DNA of 64,000 nucleotides from Oceanospirillum sp048268485. Lineage in GTDB: Bacteria > Pseudomonadota > Gammaproteobacteria > Pseudomonadales > Halomonadaceae. The position numbers and the translations under genes were made by a program. Positions within the stretch are counted from its first letter, which is position 1, and each line of letters opens with the position of its first letter. The stretch is taken from assembly GCA_048268485.1 (NCBI GenBank), contig JBLWVL010000012.1:27614-91613 (forward strand), written 5' to 3'. Under the pieces are notes generated by a model. It was not told where the DNA came from. It worked only from the letters and a program-made list of their open reading frames with translations, and did not search any database. Shown here one piece after another: positions 51,702 to 61,000 of this stretch.

Positions 51702-54376
51702 TGCGTACACTTTGGGATTTCCATGGTGGTATTCACCCGGAAGAGAACAAGCAGCAATCGCTCCAACAGCCCCTGGTTCAGGCCCCTCTGCCGCAAAAAG
51801 TTATTCTGCCCCTGCAACAGCATATTGGCGCACCGGCGGAACCTGTTGTCAGTGTCGGAGAGACAGTTAAAACCGGACAACTGATCGCCCGTGCCGATGG
51901 TTTGATCAGTGCCAATATCCATGCCTCCATCTCAGGTACCGTAACAGCTATCGGTGAACATCCGATTCCCCACCCTTCCGGCATGAATGACCTCTGCATC
52001 ACCATTGAGTCCGATGGTAAAGATGAGTGGGCAATGCTTGAGCCCGTCAGTGACTGGCAGAATGCTGATGTTGATCTTCTGCTCAATGCTATCTCTAAAG
52101 CCGGTATCGTGGGTATGGGCGGAGCGGGCTTTCCTACTGCGGTAAAAGCCAGAACCCGTGAGCGCCATGCCATCGATACTCTGGTAATCAACGCCGCAGA
52201 ATGTGAGCCCTATATCACTGCCGACGATATGGCGATGCGCAGCTATCCGCAGCAGCTGGTACTGGGAGCCCAGATTCTTTGCAAACTGGTTGACCCCAGT
52301 AGCTGCCTGATCGGTATCGAAGATAACAAACCGGAAGCGATTAAAGCACTGCAGGAGGCGACCCAGGGCACCCATATTGATGTGGTCGTGATTCCCACCA
52401 AATATCCCTCCGGTGGTGAGAAGCAGCTGATCCAGATTCTGACCGGTCGTGAAGTACCTTCCGGTGGTCTGCCTGCCGATATCGGCGTGGTATGTCAGAA
52501 CGTCGGTACCGCCATCGCCATCGCTAAAGCTGTAACCCTTGGCGAGCCACTGATCAGCCGTATCACCACCCTGACCGGCAACGCCATGACCCGCCGCCAG
52601 AATGTGGAAGTGCGCCTGGGCACCCCGATTCGTGAGCTGCTCGACTACGCCGGGTTCAACGCCTCTCTTGCCAGTCGTCTGGTCATGGGCGGCCCCATGA
52701 TGGGCTTTACCCTGACCGGCGATCAGCTACCCGTAGTAAAAACCACCAACTGCCTGTTGGCCCCAACCCACCAGGAGTTCCCTGACCCGGAACCGGAAAG
52801 CCCCTGCATCCGCTGCGGTATGTGTGAACAAGCCTGTCCTGCTGACCTGCTGCCCCAACAGCTGCACTGGTTTGCCAAAGCAGAAGAGTTTGAAAAAGCC
52901 CAGCTGTTCAACCTGTTCGACTGTATCGAATGCGGGGCCTGCGCTTACGTCTGCCCAAGCAGTATCCCACTGGTACAGTACTACCGCTTTGCCAAAACCG
53001 AGATCCGCAACGAGCAGGAAGAAACGAAAAAAGCGGAGCGCGCCAAGATCCGTTTTGAACAGCGTCAGGCTCGCCTGGAGCGTGAAGAAGCTGAGAAAAT
53101 CGCTGCCCGTAACGCCCGCATGGCGGCTGCAGCGGCTAAAACAGCATCTACCGCGGCATCCACACCAGCCCCGGCAGCGAATGGTTTGGATGAAGCGGCC
53201 GCCAAGAAACTTAAGATTCAACGCGCCGCCGCAAGTGTCGCCCTGAAAAAAGCAGAAAAAGCACTGGCAGACGCCACAGGCGAGAACCGCAGCAAGCTGG
53301 AAGCAGATCTGAAAGCCGCTCAGGATAAGGTGGCATCTATTGATGCCCAGCTCAGCGGTGGAGCCTCTGCAGGTACAGCTGCACCGGCTGCCGCACCGGC
53401 CACCAACCCCAACGGTCTGGATGAAGCCGCCCTGAAAAAGCTGAAGATCCAGCGTGCTGCCGCCAGCGTTGCCCTGAAGAAAGCGGAAAAAGCACTGGCA
53501 GAAGCGTCTGACGAAGACAAAGCCAAGCTGGAAACCGGTCTGAAAGCCGCGCAGGACAAAGTCGCTGATATTGAGAAACAGTTAGGTATCGTTTCTGCAC
53601 CGACTGCAGCAGCATCGGCTCAAGCAGCCCCCACTGCCGCTAACGAAGAGCAGGCAAAAGCCCTGAAACAGGCCAAGATTGCCGTTGCCGCCAGTAAAGC
53701 GGCCATTAAGAAAGCGGAGAAAGCATTGGTTCATGCCCAACGGGATAATGATCCGGATGAGGTAGCCGCCAAAGAAGCCGCTATTGAGACCGCCAAAGCC
53801 AATGCAGTAAAAGCGGAAGAGAAGCTGAAAGCGCTGGAAGAAAGCGCCAAAGCAGCACCGGCTCCATCATCTCAGGCAGCATCAGCAGCTCAGACTGATT
53901 CTGCTGATCAGGAAAAAGTCCTGAAACAGGCTAAAATCGCCGCCGCGGCCAGCAAAGCCGCCATCAAAAAGGCGGAGAAAGAGCTGGCCGCAGCACAGGA
54001 ATCCGGTGACGCGGCGCAAATCACCGCCTGTGAAACCAAGCTCAATACCGTAAAAGAGAAAGCACAGCAGGCGGCGGATAAATTGGCCGCCCTGCAAAAT
54101 ACCGCAGCTGAAACACCGAAAGGAAAACCCCAGCCAGCCGCTGCCGACAATGCCGCTGAAGCCCAGGAAAAGGCACTCAAGCAGGCAAAAATTATCGCCG
54201 CAGCCACCAAAACCGCACTGAAAAAAGCGGAAAAGGTATTGGCAGAAGCCGAAGCCTCGGGCGATGCCCAGGCGATCAGTGACCAGCAAGCGGTGGTTGA
54301 GCGTTGTCAAACAAAGTACTCCGATGCAGCACAAAAGCTTGAACAGTTAACTCAGCCTGCCGGAAGTGAGGTTTAA
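51701..54376 (+). CDS. rnfC: Electron transport complex subunit RnfC/RsxC with long repeat tail
   Basis: NADH-binding peripheral subunit, 891 residues. The core (about 1-440) has GMGGAGFPTAVK (glycine-rich loop, about 143-154), NAAECEPYITADD, and two 4Fe-4S motifs, CIRCGMCEQACP and CIECGACAYVCP. A charged linker (about 440-490) follows, then five imperfect Ala/Lys/Glu-rich repeats starting near residues 495, 572, 649, 737 and 820, in two subtypes (two plus three), separated by Ala/Pro linkers. The repeats predict long helices; their role is unknown, and tail length varies among gammaproteobacteria. Confidence 0.95.
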   Translation: MRTLWDFHGGIHPEENKQQSLQQPLVQAPLPQKVILPLQQHIGAPAEPVVSVGETVKTGQLIARADGLISANIHASISGTVTAIGEHPIPHPSGMNDLCITIESDGKDEWAMLEPVSDWQNADVDLLLNAISKAGIVGMGGAGFPTAVKARTRERHAIDTLVINAAECEPYITADDMAMRSYPQQLVLGAQILCKLVDPSSCLIGIEDNKPEAIKALQEATQGTHIDVVVIPTKYPSGGEKQLIQILTGREVPSGGLPADIGVVCQNVGTAIAIAKAVTLGEPLISRITTLTGNAMTRRQNVEVRLGTPIRELLDYAGFNASLASRLVMGGPMMGFTLTGDQLPVVKTTNCLLAPTHQEFPDPEPESPCIRCGMCEQACPADLLPQQLHWFAKAEEFEKAQLFNLFDCIECGACAYVCPSSIPLVQYYRFAKTEIRNEQEETKKAERAKIRFEQRQARLEREEAEKIAARNARMAAAAAKTASTAASTPAPAANGLDEAAAKKLKIQRAAASVALKKAEKALADATGENRSKLEADLKAAQDKVASIDAQLSGGASAGTAAPAAAPATNPNGLDEAALKKLKIQRAAASVALKKAEKALAEASDEDKAKLETGLKAAQDKVADIEKQLGIVSAPTAAASAQAAPTAANEEQAKALKQAKIAVAASKAAIKKAEKALVHAQRDNDPDEVAAKEAAIETAKANAVKAEEKLKALEESAKAAPAPSSQAASAAQTDSADQEKVLKQAKIAAAASKAAIKKAEKELAAAQESGDAAQITACETKLNTVKEKAQQAADKLAALQNTAAETPKGKPQPAAADNAAEAQEKALKQAKIIAAATKTALKKAEKVLAEAEASGDAQAISDQQAVVERCQTKYSDAAQKLEQLTQPAGSEV

Positions 54377-54382
54377 ACGATT

Positions 54383-55429
54383 ATGGCATTTATCCGGGTT
54401 TCATCCCCCCATCTGCACCGCCCGCTAAGCACCAGCAAGGTGATGCAAACCGTTATTCTGGCAACGCTGCCGGGGCTTGCGGCACTGACCTGGCTGTTTG
54501 GCTGGGGTTCAATCATCAACGTGCTGATCGCCTCGGTGTCTGGCCTTCTGTTTGAAGCGGTCATCCTTAAGATGCGCAGCCGCAATCCGCTACCCGCTCT
54601 GAAAGACAACAGCGCCCTACTGACCTGTGTGCTGCTGGGTATCGCCCTACCGCCGCTGGCCCCCTGGTGGCTGGTGGTGACCAGTACTTTTGTCGCTATT
54701 GTGATCGCCAAACAGCTGTATGGCGGCCTCGGCAACAACCCGTTCAATCCGGCGATGGTGGCCTATGCCCTGCTACTGATCTCCTTTCCGGTTGAGATGA
54801 CCCAGTGGGTAACACCGGCGGCTCTGCTGGATAACGGTGTTTCGCTGAGCCAAAGCCTCTCCGCTGTCTTTGGCGGTGCCGTCAATGCGCCTGATGCCTT
54901 TACCATGGCAACCCCGCTGGATGGCTTTAAACACAAAGGCACCTTGATGGCCGATGAATACTGGCAACAGAACGGTTTCCAACCAGAGAAAATCTGGTCC
55001 GCATGGGCAACCGTATCGGTCGCCTTTATGGTGGGTGGTTTTTATCTGCTCTGGAAACGTATTTTCACCTGGCACATTCCAGTTGCAATGTTGGGCACCC
55101 TGTTTGTTTTGTCACTGCTGTTCTACGGCACCGATGCCAGCAACTATGCTTCGCCTATGGTGCACCTGTTCTCCGGTGCCGCCATGTTTGGTGCTTTCTT
55201 TATCGCCACCGACCCGGTTACCGCCGCCACCAGTAACAAGGGTAAAATCTGGTTTGGTATCGGTATCGGCATGCTGATCTATGTGATCCGCACCTGGGGC
55301 AACTATCCTGATGCTGTGGCGTTCTCGGTTCTGCTGATGAACTTTGCTGCACCTTTTATCGACTACTACACCCAGCCCCGCAGCTTTGGCCATAACAAAG
55401 CGCGCAAAGGCATTAAGAACGAGAAGTAA
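54383..55429 (+). CDS. rnfD: Electron transport complex subunit RnfD/RsxD
   Basis: Inner-membrane NqrB/RnfD-type flavoprotein, 348 residues, about ten helices. The flavin-attachment region is AFTMATPLDG, where a threonine would carry covalent FMN. The N-terminus is SSPHLHRPLSTSKVMQTVI. It begins 6 nt after rnfC. Confidence 0.95.
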   Translation: MAFIRVSSPHLHRPLSTSKVMQTVILATLPGLAALTWLFGWGSIINVLIASVSGLLFEAVILKMRSRNPLPALKDNSALLTCVLLGIALPPLAPWWLVVTSTFVAIVIAKQLYGGLGNNPFNPAMVAYALLLISFPVEMTQWVTPAALLDNGVSLSQSLSAVFGGAVNAPDAFTMATPLDGFKHKGTLMADEYWQQNGFQPEKIWSAWATVSVAFMVGGFYLLWKRIFTWHIPVAMLGTLFVLSLLFYGTDASNYASPMVHLFSGAAMFGAFFIATDPVTAATSNKGKIWFGIGIGMLIYVIRTWGNYPDAVAFSVLLMNFAAPFIDYYTQPRSFGHNKARKGIKNEK

Positions 55430-55438
55430 GGATTTTCA

Positions 55439-56152
55439 ATGCCAAATACAGCACCTGAACCTCAAGAAGAAAACACCACAGAAGAGACGACTCTGCTACA
55501 GTCGGTGATTCGCAGCAGTATCGGCCTCGGTATCTTTGCTATCGTTACTGCCGGAGTTATCGCAGTCACACAGATCAGTACTCAGAAAAGCATTGCCGAG
55601 AATATCCGTCAGTCTCAGACCCGTAGCCTGTATGAGATTCTGCCAGCAGATCAGATTGATAACGACCTGCTAAGCGATACCCTGACACTGGCACCCAGCC
55701 CGATTCTGGGCAACAAGGAGTCACTGCAGATTTATGTTGGCCGTAAAGCCGGTCAGACCGTGGCGCTGCTGTTCCCGGTGAGCAACCCTAACGGCTATAG
55801 CGGCAATATTGACCTGTTAGTCGGTGTTAAGCGCAATGGCGAGCTGGCCGGTGTGCGTGTGCTGAACCACAAAGAGACACCGGGACTGGGCGATAAAGTT
55901 GAAACCGCTAAATCCGACTGGATTCTGGGCTTTGCCGGCATGTCGCTGGAAAACCCTGGGCCGGATGCCTGGAAAGTAAAGAAAGATGGCGGTCAGATCG
56001 ATCAGTTTACCGGTGCGACGATCACCCCCCGTGCGGTTGTGAATCAGACCCGTGCGGTACTGGAATACTTTGCCAAACATAAAGAGCGTTTGCTGGAGAC
56101 GACCCCAGCCAACACTGAAATTCTGCAGGAAACGGCTGGTAATCAACAGTAA
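55439..56152 (+). CDS. rnfG: Electron transport complex subunit RnfG/RsxG
   Basis: Periplasm-facing flavoprotein anchored by one N-terminal helix (about 25-48); 237 residues. The motif FTGATITPRAVV carries the threonine that binds FMN covalently, and HKETPGLGDKV is the other family block. It starts 9 nt after rnfD. The C-terminal 20 residues are polar and variable. Confidence 0.95.
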   Translation: MPNTAPEPQEENTTEETTLLQSVIRSSIGLGIFAIVTAGVIAVTQISTQKSIAENIRQSQTRSLYEILPADQIDNDLLSDTLTLAPSPILGNKESLQIYVGRKAGQTVALLFPVSNPNGYSGNIDLLVGVKRNGELAGVRVLNHKETPGLGDKVETAKSDWILGFAGMSLENPGPDAWKVKKDGGQIDQFTGATITPRAVVNQTRAVLEYFAKHKERLLETTPANTEILQETAGNQQ

Positions 56153-56221
56153 GCAGCTTTTGCTTAAACCAAGCAGCTTAGGCTTAAACCAATCAGCAGC
56201 CCTGAATTGAGAGTCAAAACC

Positions 56222-56932
56222 ATGAGCGCAACAAAAAGCTATCAGGAAATCACCGCCGACGGCCTCTGGAATAACAACCCGGCGCTGGTTCAACTGCTGG
56301 GCCTTTGTCCCCTGCTGGCGGTTACCGGTTCCGTGGTGAACGCACTGGGTCTGGGTATCGCCACCATTCTGGTACTGGTGGGCTCTAACCTTTCGGTATC
56401 CATGATCCGTAATTTTGTGCCAGAACAGGTCCGTCTGCCCGCTTTTGTCATGATCATCGCCTCCTTTGTAACCTGCGCTGAGCTTTTGATGCAGGCCTTC
56501 ACCTATGAGCTGTATCTGATTCTGGGTATCTTTATTCCCCTGATCGTCACCAACTGTGTGATTCTGGGCCGGGCTGATGCCTTTGCCAGCAAGAACCCGA
56601 TTCTGCCAGCGGTAACCGATGGCTTTATGATGGGGGTCGGCTTCACCGTAGTGCTGGTTCTGCTGGGCGGGATGCGGGAGCTGCTCGGCCAGGGTACCCT
56701 GTTTGAAAATATGCAGCTGCTGTTTGGTCCTATGGCCGCTAACTGGAAGATCGTGGTCTTTGAAGATTACAGCTTCCTGTTCGCCGTTCTGCCGCCGGGG
56801 GCCTTTGTTGGTATGGGACTGCTGATCGCTCTGAAAAATATTGTTGATGGTCAGTTGAAAGCCCGTGCTGAACGCAACAAAGTAGATAAGCCTAAGCCAG
56901 CCGTGGGTCGCCGTGTACGAGTGACCGGATAA
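56222..56932 (+). CDS. rnfE: Electron transport complex subunit RnfE/RsxE
   Basis: Inner-membrane partner of RnfA, 236 residues, six helices. It begins with a soluble WNNNPALVQLLGLCPLLAVTGS segment and has TNCVILGRADAFASKN, the second conserved cysteine region. The ATG at 56222 follows a GAGAG site; a TTG at 56207 lies within it. Last rnf gene; nth, which often follows, is not here. Confidence 0.95.
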   Translation: MSATKSYQEITADGLWNNNPALVQLLGLCPLLAVTGSVVNALGLGIATILVLVGSNLSVSMIRNFVPEQVRLPAFVMIIASFVTCAELLMQAFTYELYLILGIFIPLIVTNCVILGRADAFASKNPILPAVTDGFMMGVGFTVVLVLLGGMRELLGQGTLFENMQLLFGPMAANWKIVVFEDYSFLFAVLPPGAFVGMGLLIALKNIVDGQLKARAERNKVDKPKPAVGRRVRVTG

Positions 56933-56985
56933 AAGCACCGGATAGAAAGAGCGGGTTAAACAAGAGCAGTAAGCGGGGAGAACCG

Positions 56986-57519
56986 ATGCCACAGCTGTTT
57001 ATGGTTTATCTGGGTGGCCGCGCCGGCCAGTGTCATATCGAAGTACATGATCTGCGCTTTGTGGTGGGCGAACGTATCGAGGATACCTATCCGGCCCTGA
57101 TTCAGCAGTGGTACGGCCACAAAAACAATCTGCATCTGGACAGCTATCATATCGTGGATACCGTGCCCGGTGCCGATGGCCGCAGCTATCAGGTCTCCCT
57201 TTCTGACGAGCCGGTTCACTCCTCAACTCAGCCTGCACTTAAACTCTACTTCGTGAATCTGGGCGGTTATCAGCCGGACCAGATGGCAGAACAACACGCC
57301 TTCGGCCTCTTTGCCTGCCGCAACGATGAAGAAGCTAAGCAGATGGCAAAACGTCACCTGCTGACCACCGCCAGCCATCAGCACAAAGATAACCTGCATG
57401 ATGTGGATGACTGCCTGCCGATCTCCCTGCTGGAGAGCTGGCATATTCAGCTCACCGCCACCGATAAACCGGTTAAGCCCCTGCGCCCGGATTGGTTCGG
57501 CTATGAGGTGATCGGCTAA
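56986..57519 (+). CDS. DUF1543 protein
   Basis: A 177-residue soluble protein with two DUF1543 repeats: LFMVYLGGRAGQCHIEVHDLRFVVG (about 4-28) and KLYFVNLGGYQPDQMAEQHAFGLF (about 87-110). Function unknown. It lies 53 nt after rnfE on the same strand and may be read through from that operon; no terminator is visible between them. Confidence 0.8.
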   Translation: MPQLFMVYLGGRAGQCHIEVHDLRFVVGERIEDTYPALIQQWYGHKNNLHLDSYHIVDTVPGADGRSYQVSLSDEPVHSSTQPALKLYFVNLGGYQPDQMAEQHAFGLFACRNDEEAKQMAKRHLLTTASHQHKDNLHDVDDCLPISLLESWHIQLTATDKPVKPLRPDWFGYEVIG

Positions 57520-57684
57520 GATTCCTTTCACCTGCCCGTTCCTTTTTCCATAACCGCCCTGCTTTTTGCTCCCCTTTATCCGCTTCCAAAGAGTGTTAGA
57601 CTATTTAGGTTCTGGCCAGCCCGCCAGAAGTTATGTTTCAACAAACACCTAAAGCCACCGTCAAACATCGACAAGGAAGCGAAG

Positions 57685-59052
57685 ATGCCCGCCGCTCAAC
57701 ATAAAAAAGCCCAAGCCAGAACAACAGACAGCAAAATAGAACGCCAGCAGCAGATCCATCAGGAGCTGGAGCGGGTTGATCACCAAGACCCGGCTCTCGG
57801 TTGCGCCAAACATATCAAGATGGCCAGCAACCCTTTTGTCTTTCTGCGGGGCTCTGCTCAACTGTTTTATGCCGATCTGGCTAAAGGCAACCTGAAACTC
57901 CCGGAAGCGCTGCTGGCACCTCCGCTGACCACCATTATGGGTGACTGCCATACGTCTAATTTTGGTTTTCTGAGCGAAGAAGGTGCCCATGGTGAAAGTG
58001 TGATCTTTGCCCCCAATGATTTTGATGATGCCTGTGTCGGTCATGCCGCATGGGATCTGGCGCGTTTCTGTACCAGTCTCGCCCTCTGTGTCGATTTTGC
58101 CGAAGGTACCCTGGCCGGGCGTTACGCCCTGGAGGAAGCCCTTGATGATGATCAGGCGGTAAATGCTGCCCAGAGTCGCACAGGAATGGCCGCTTTTCTG
58201 GAACAATATCGGGAAACCTGTCAGCAATGCGCCGAAGACGCGGATAACCGCGATCAGGTACTGGACGGCTTTAAAAAGAAACATATCCTGAACGCCCCCT
58301 ACAAAAAGGCGAAAAAGCGTATCTGGGGTGGGAAGAAGTTTCTGGAGAAAAGCTCACTGGCGAAAGAGGTGGATCTTAGCAAGCAACCACTACGCTTTCG
58401 GGACCGACCCGAACGCTTTAAACCGCTATCAGCGGATGAAGCCCGCGAACTGATTCAGCACTTTGAACCCTATATGGATGACAGCATCCTCGATATTACC
58501 GAGCGCCTGAACGCAGGCACCGGCTCAGTCAATATGCGGCGCTTTTACTGTCTGGTAGGGCCAAAGGACTTTACCTCTGAAGAGGATCTGGAACTGTGCC
58601 ATCTGGTGGAGATCAAACACCAACGCCACGCCGCACCGCTGTACCACTTTCCGGAACTGAGCGCCGTTAACCGCCTCAATCCTGCACACCTGACCGTGCA
58701 CTGCCAGCAGCGTATGCAGCGCAAACCGGATCTGGTGCTGGATGAAGCCGAATGGCAGGACGGCCACTGGCTGATCCGCTCCCGTCACCACGCCCGTGTA
58801 GGCATCGATCCCGAGGATATTGTCTTTGGCGAGCAGGCCGTCAAAGGCGGCTTTGAGCAATACGCCGCCACCTGCGGGCAAGCCCTCGCCCTCGCCCACT
58901 GTCGCGGCGACCGCCGCTCCACCCGCTTTGAACAGACGATGACGGAGGTACTGCCCGATCAGATGGAAGGCCTGATTCAGGCGTGTCTGGGCTATGCCGA
59001 GCAGGTGAAAGAGGATTGCGGGTATTTGCGGGGGTTGTATTTGGGGGAGTAA
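57685..59052 (+). CDS. DUF2252 family protein
   Basis: A 455-residue soluble protein of the DUF2252 family, which has a protein-kinase-like fold. Family marks are MASNPFVFLRGSAQLFYADL (about 46-65), MGDCHTSNFG (about 90-99; the H-x-x-N pattern of a kinase catalytic loop) and APNDFDDACVGHAAWDLAR (about 113-131; possible metal site). Substrate unknown. It ends 3 nt before the next, compositionally different gene. Confidence 0.85.
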   Translation: MPAAQHKKAQARTTDSKIERQQQIHQELERVDHQDPALGCAKHIKMASNPFVFLRGSAQLFYADLAKGNLKLPEALLAPPLTTIMGDCHTSNFGFLSEEGAHGESVIFAPNDFDDACVGHAAWDLARFCTSLALCVDFAEGTLAGRYALEEALDDDQAVNAAQSRTGMAAFLEQYRETCQQCAEDADNRDQVLDGFKKKHILNAPYKKAKKRIWGGKKFLEKSSLAKEVDLSKQPLRFRDRPERFKPLSADEARELIQHFEPYMDDSILDITERLNAGTGSVNMRRFYCLVGPKDFTSEEDLELCHLVEIKHQRHAAPLYHFPELSAVNRLNPAHLTVHCQQRMQRKPDLVLDEAEWQDGHWLIRSRHHARVGIDPEDIVFGEQAVKGGFEQYAATCGQALALAHCRGDRRSTRFEQTMTEVLPDQMEGLIQACLGYAEQVKEDCGYLRGLYLGE

Positions 59053-59055
59053 TAA

Positions 59056-59679
59056 ATGATGGATCAGCCGTTTCTTATCGAAAGTTTTTCAACTGAAGAC
59101 CAGTGCAAACTTATTCACGAAGCAGCACATGCTGTAATGAGCCTGACTCTTGGAATTGAATTTGATAGCGTTTGGGTCGACTTTGAAGCTGAGAAAGAGC
59201 ACCGCTTACAAAAATCACAAGGACTAAAATTTAGCTCCGACCGGGTGGAAAGTCCTTTTGGAATGAAGCGATTGGCCGATCCAGATCATTTCGATTGTGA
59301 AGATGAGGAATTTAACTTCTTTTGGAAACAAGCTCTGATATCTAAAGCAGGTTACCTAGCTGAAGACATTTATCTGAATACAGAAAATTTCTCAAAAAGA
59401 TATCAAGGATCATATGATTCGGATGATTCAATGCGTGCAATTCAGAGGTGTATGAACTTTCCTATCTCTCAATTACATAAAAAATTCTCTGCCTTCAAAA
59501 ATTCCACGCCAACCAATGTCATATTTGCTTGTTTGGACAACAAAGCAAGAGATGAATGTAAAGATTGCATCTGTCAGGAAGGTTGTATGAATCAAGTTCT
59601 TACTATTGCAGCAAAGCTAGCTCAAAAAACGACCTTATCCTGTCAAGAAGTGGGATCTTTAATGTCGATTAATACATAA
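59056..59679 (+). CDS. Putative M41-like zinc peptidase, orphan
   Basis: A 207-residue protein of unknown family. The motif HEAAH (21-25) in LIHEAAHAVMSLTLG matches the FtsH-type M41 peptidase active site. SKAGYLAEDIYL (about 96-107) and SYDSDDSMRAI (119-129) resemble the following M41 region, where an acidic residue is the third zinc ligand. There is no AAA+ or membrane domain. A Cys-rich stretch (C159, C168, C171, C173, C177) suggests a second metal site. The gene is clearly A/T-richer than DUF2252, 3 nt upstream, which suggests recent acquisition. Catalysis is unproven. Confidence 0.55.
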   Translation: MMDQPFLIESFSTEDQCKLIHEAAHAVMSLTLGIEFDSVWVDFEAEKEHRLQKSQGLKFSSDRVESPFGMKRLADPDHFDCEDEEFNFFWKQALISKAGYLAEDIYLNTENFSKRYQGSYDSDDSMRAIQRCMNFPISQLHKKFSAFKNSTPTNVIFACLDNKARDECKDCICQEGCMNQVLTIAAKLAQKTTLSCQEVGSLMSINT

Positions 59680-59724
59680 AAAAAGCCGCTACACTAGGAC
59701 GTAAACCCACACCAAGGATTCGGT

Positions 59725-60103
59725 ATGGACAGAGTTTATCCCTTCCCAAAATCAGCCCGACATTTTCACTGCTTCACACAGGATTCCTCGATCAAACAGC
59801 ACCCCGCCTACCAAAGGGAAAAAGCCGGAGATGCTGACTCTGCCTTGTTCAATCGTGCTGGTGTATGCAGGCCGGTCAAAAGAATTTCTGGCTCCCAAAA
59901 AACATCTTCGTTTACTGGAGGATCGCTACAGTGACTCAATCCAAAAACTCTTCGGCATCCACATCTCAGCCTTCACAGCCAACGAAGCCTCTTATCTCGT
60001 CGGCTTTAGAACGCTTAACGAGATCCGAAATAGATGCACTAAGGCAGAAAAAGAAACGATTAACCGTCTCTTATCAAAAGGTTATCAAAGACCGGGTGGC
60101 TGA
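59725..60103 (+). pseudogene. Decayed phosphoribosyltransferase-like gene (internal deletion and frameshift)
   Basis: Two reading frames together resemble the ends of one protein. Frame 1 from 59725 gives the N-terminal SSIKQHPAYQREKAGDADSALF. From about 59840 the coding-like frame switches to frame 2 and gives LEDRYSDSIQKLFGIHISAF and TANEASYLVGFR, ending at 60103. From memory, these match the start and end of a phosphoribosyltransferase-like family often found on mobile DNA; the catalytic middle is missing. The C-rich third positions of the frame 2 part show past coding. Family recall is not verified. Confidence 0.4.
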
Positions 60104-60149
60104 GCATAAAGCTGCGGCTCAAAGCTAGCCCCCTACCCTATTCCCATCG

Positions 60150-60181
60150 AAACGCCCTTAGGGTTAGCCTTAAGGGCGTTT
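60150..60181. terminator. Bidirectional terminator before argO
   Basis: AAACGCCCTTA (60150-60160) and TAAGGGCGTTT (60171-60181), 11-bp perfect stem, immediately past the argO stop. Confidence 0.75.
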
Positions 60182-60185
60182 TCAT

Positions 60186-60815
60186 TTACACCGCCGCTAT
60201 CACCAAACTCGCGGCTATCGACCACATCACAAGGCAAACAAAGCCATCTAACACCCGCCAGGCGATCGGTTTCTGAAACAGGGGAGCCAGCCAGCGTGCC
60301 CCAAGGCTGATACCAAAGAACCAGATAAATGAGAAGCTGATTGCGCCGAAGGCAAACCAGAAGCGCTCATCTTCCGGATACTGGCCGCCGATACTGCCGA
60401 TCAGCACCACGGTATCCAGATAGGCATGGGGGTTCAGCAAGGTCACCGCCAGCGTGGTTAGCAACGCCTTTTTCAGGCTGGTTGCACCCTGTCGATCTGC
60501 CTCCAGACTCTGGTCTTTTAATGCCGAGCGCAGCGCGCCAAACCCATACCAGAACAGAAAGGCTGCGCCGCCCCAGCGGGCAGCACTGAGCCAAAGTTCA
60601 TTCTGGCTGATGAGAGCGCCCATACCGGCAACGCCCAGGGTAATTAACACCGCATCAAAAAAGCTGCACACGCCGGCAATCGGCCAGTGGTACTGACGCT
60701 TCAACCCCTGTGTCAGGACAAAGGCATTCTGCGCACCGATCGCCATAATCAGACCAGCACTGGTTCCCAACCCCTTAATCAGGGCCCATAGATAAACACT
60801 TGCCACCGCACTCAT
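60186..60815 (-). CDS. argO: LysE/ArgO-type amino acid exporter
   Basis: Inner-membrane exporter of basic amino acids (arginine, possibly lysine), 209 residues with six helices. It has the N-terminal GLIMAIGAQNAFVLTQGLKRQ motif of the family and LLNPHAYLDTVVLIGSIG. GGAG lies 6 nt before the ATG at 60815; the frame is open 66 codons further, into the argP start, but that part is not similar. It is divergent from argP, the standard regulator-target pair. Confidence 0.93.
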   Translation of the reverse strand: MSAVASVYLWALIKGLGTSAGLIMAIGAQNAFVLTQGLKRQYHWPIAGVCSFFDAVLITLGVAGMGALISQNELWLSAARWGGAAFLFWYGFGALRSALKDQSLEADRQGATSLKKALLTTLAVTLLNPHAYLDTVVLIGSIGGQYPEDERFWFAFGAISFSFIWFFGISLGARWLAPLFQKPIAWRVLDGFVCLVMWSIAASLVIAAV

Positions 60816-61000
60816 CACACACTCCACACGAATAAATTGGATAACTCTGGGCGGTCTGTCACGGACACGCCTGAACCCACCACCTAATGAAGTGCATCTT
60901 GCCTCTACGTCATAATTAAGTAAAACTAATGATTTTAATTGATCATTAAAATATCTAATCAGAGTAACAACAGCCTGCTTAGACTCGCAAAGGAAACACC

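Noticed and set aside
59931..60128. 65-codon ORF starting with GTG behind a good GGAGG site and overlapping the preceding stop as GTGA
   Set aside because: Third-position base preference supports the other frame (ending 60103), whose sequence resembles a known C-terminal region. The GTG ORF is low-complexity Ser/Thr/Pro then Lys/Arg and is probably a shadow.
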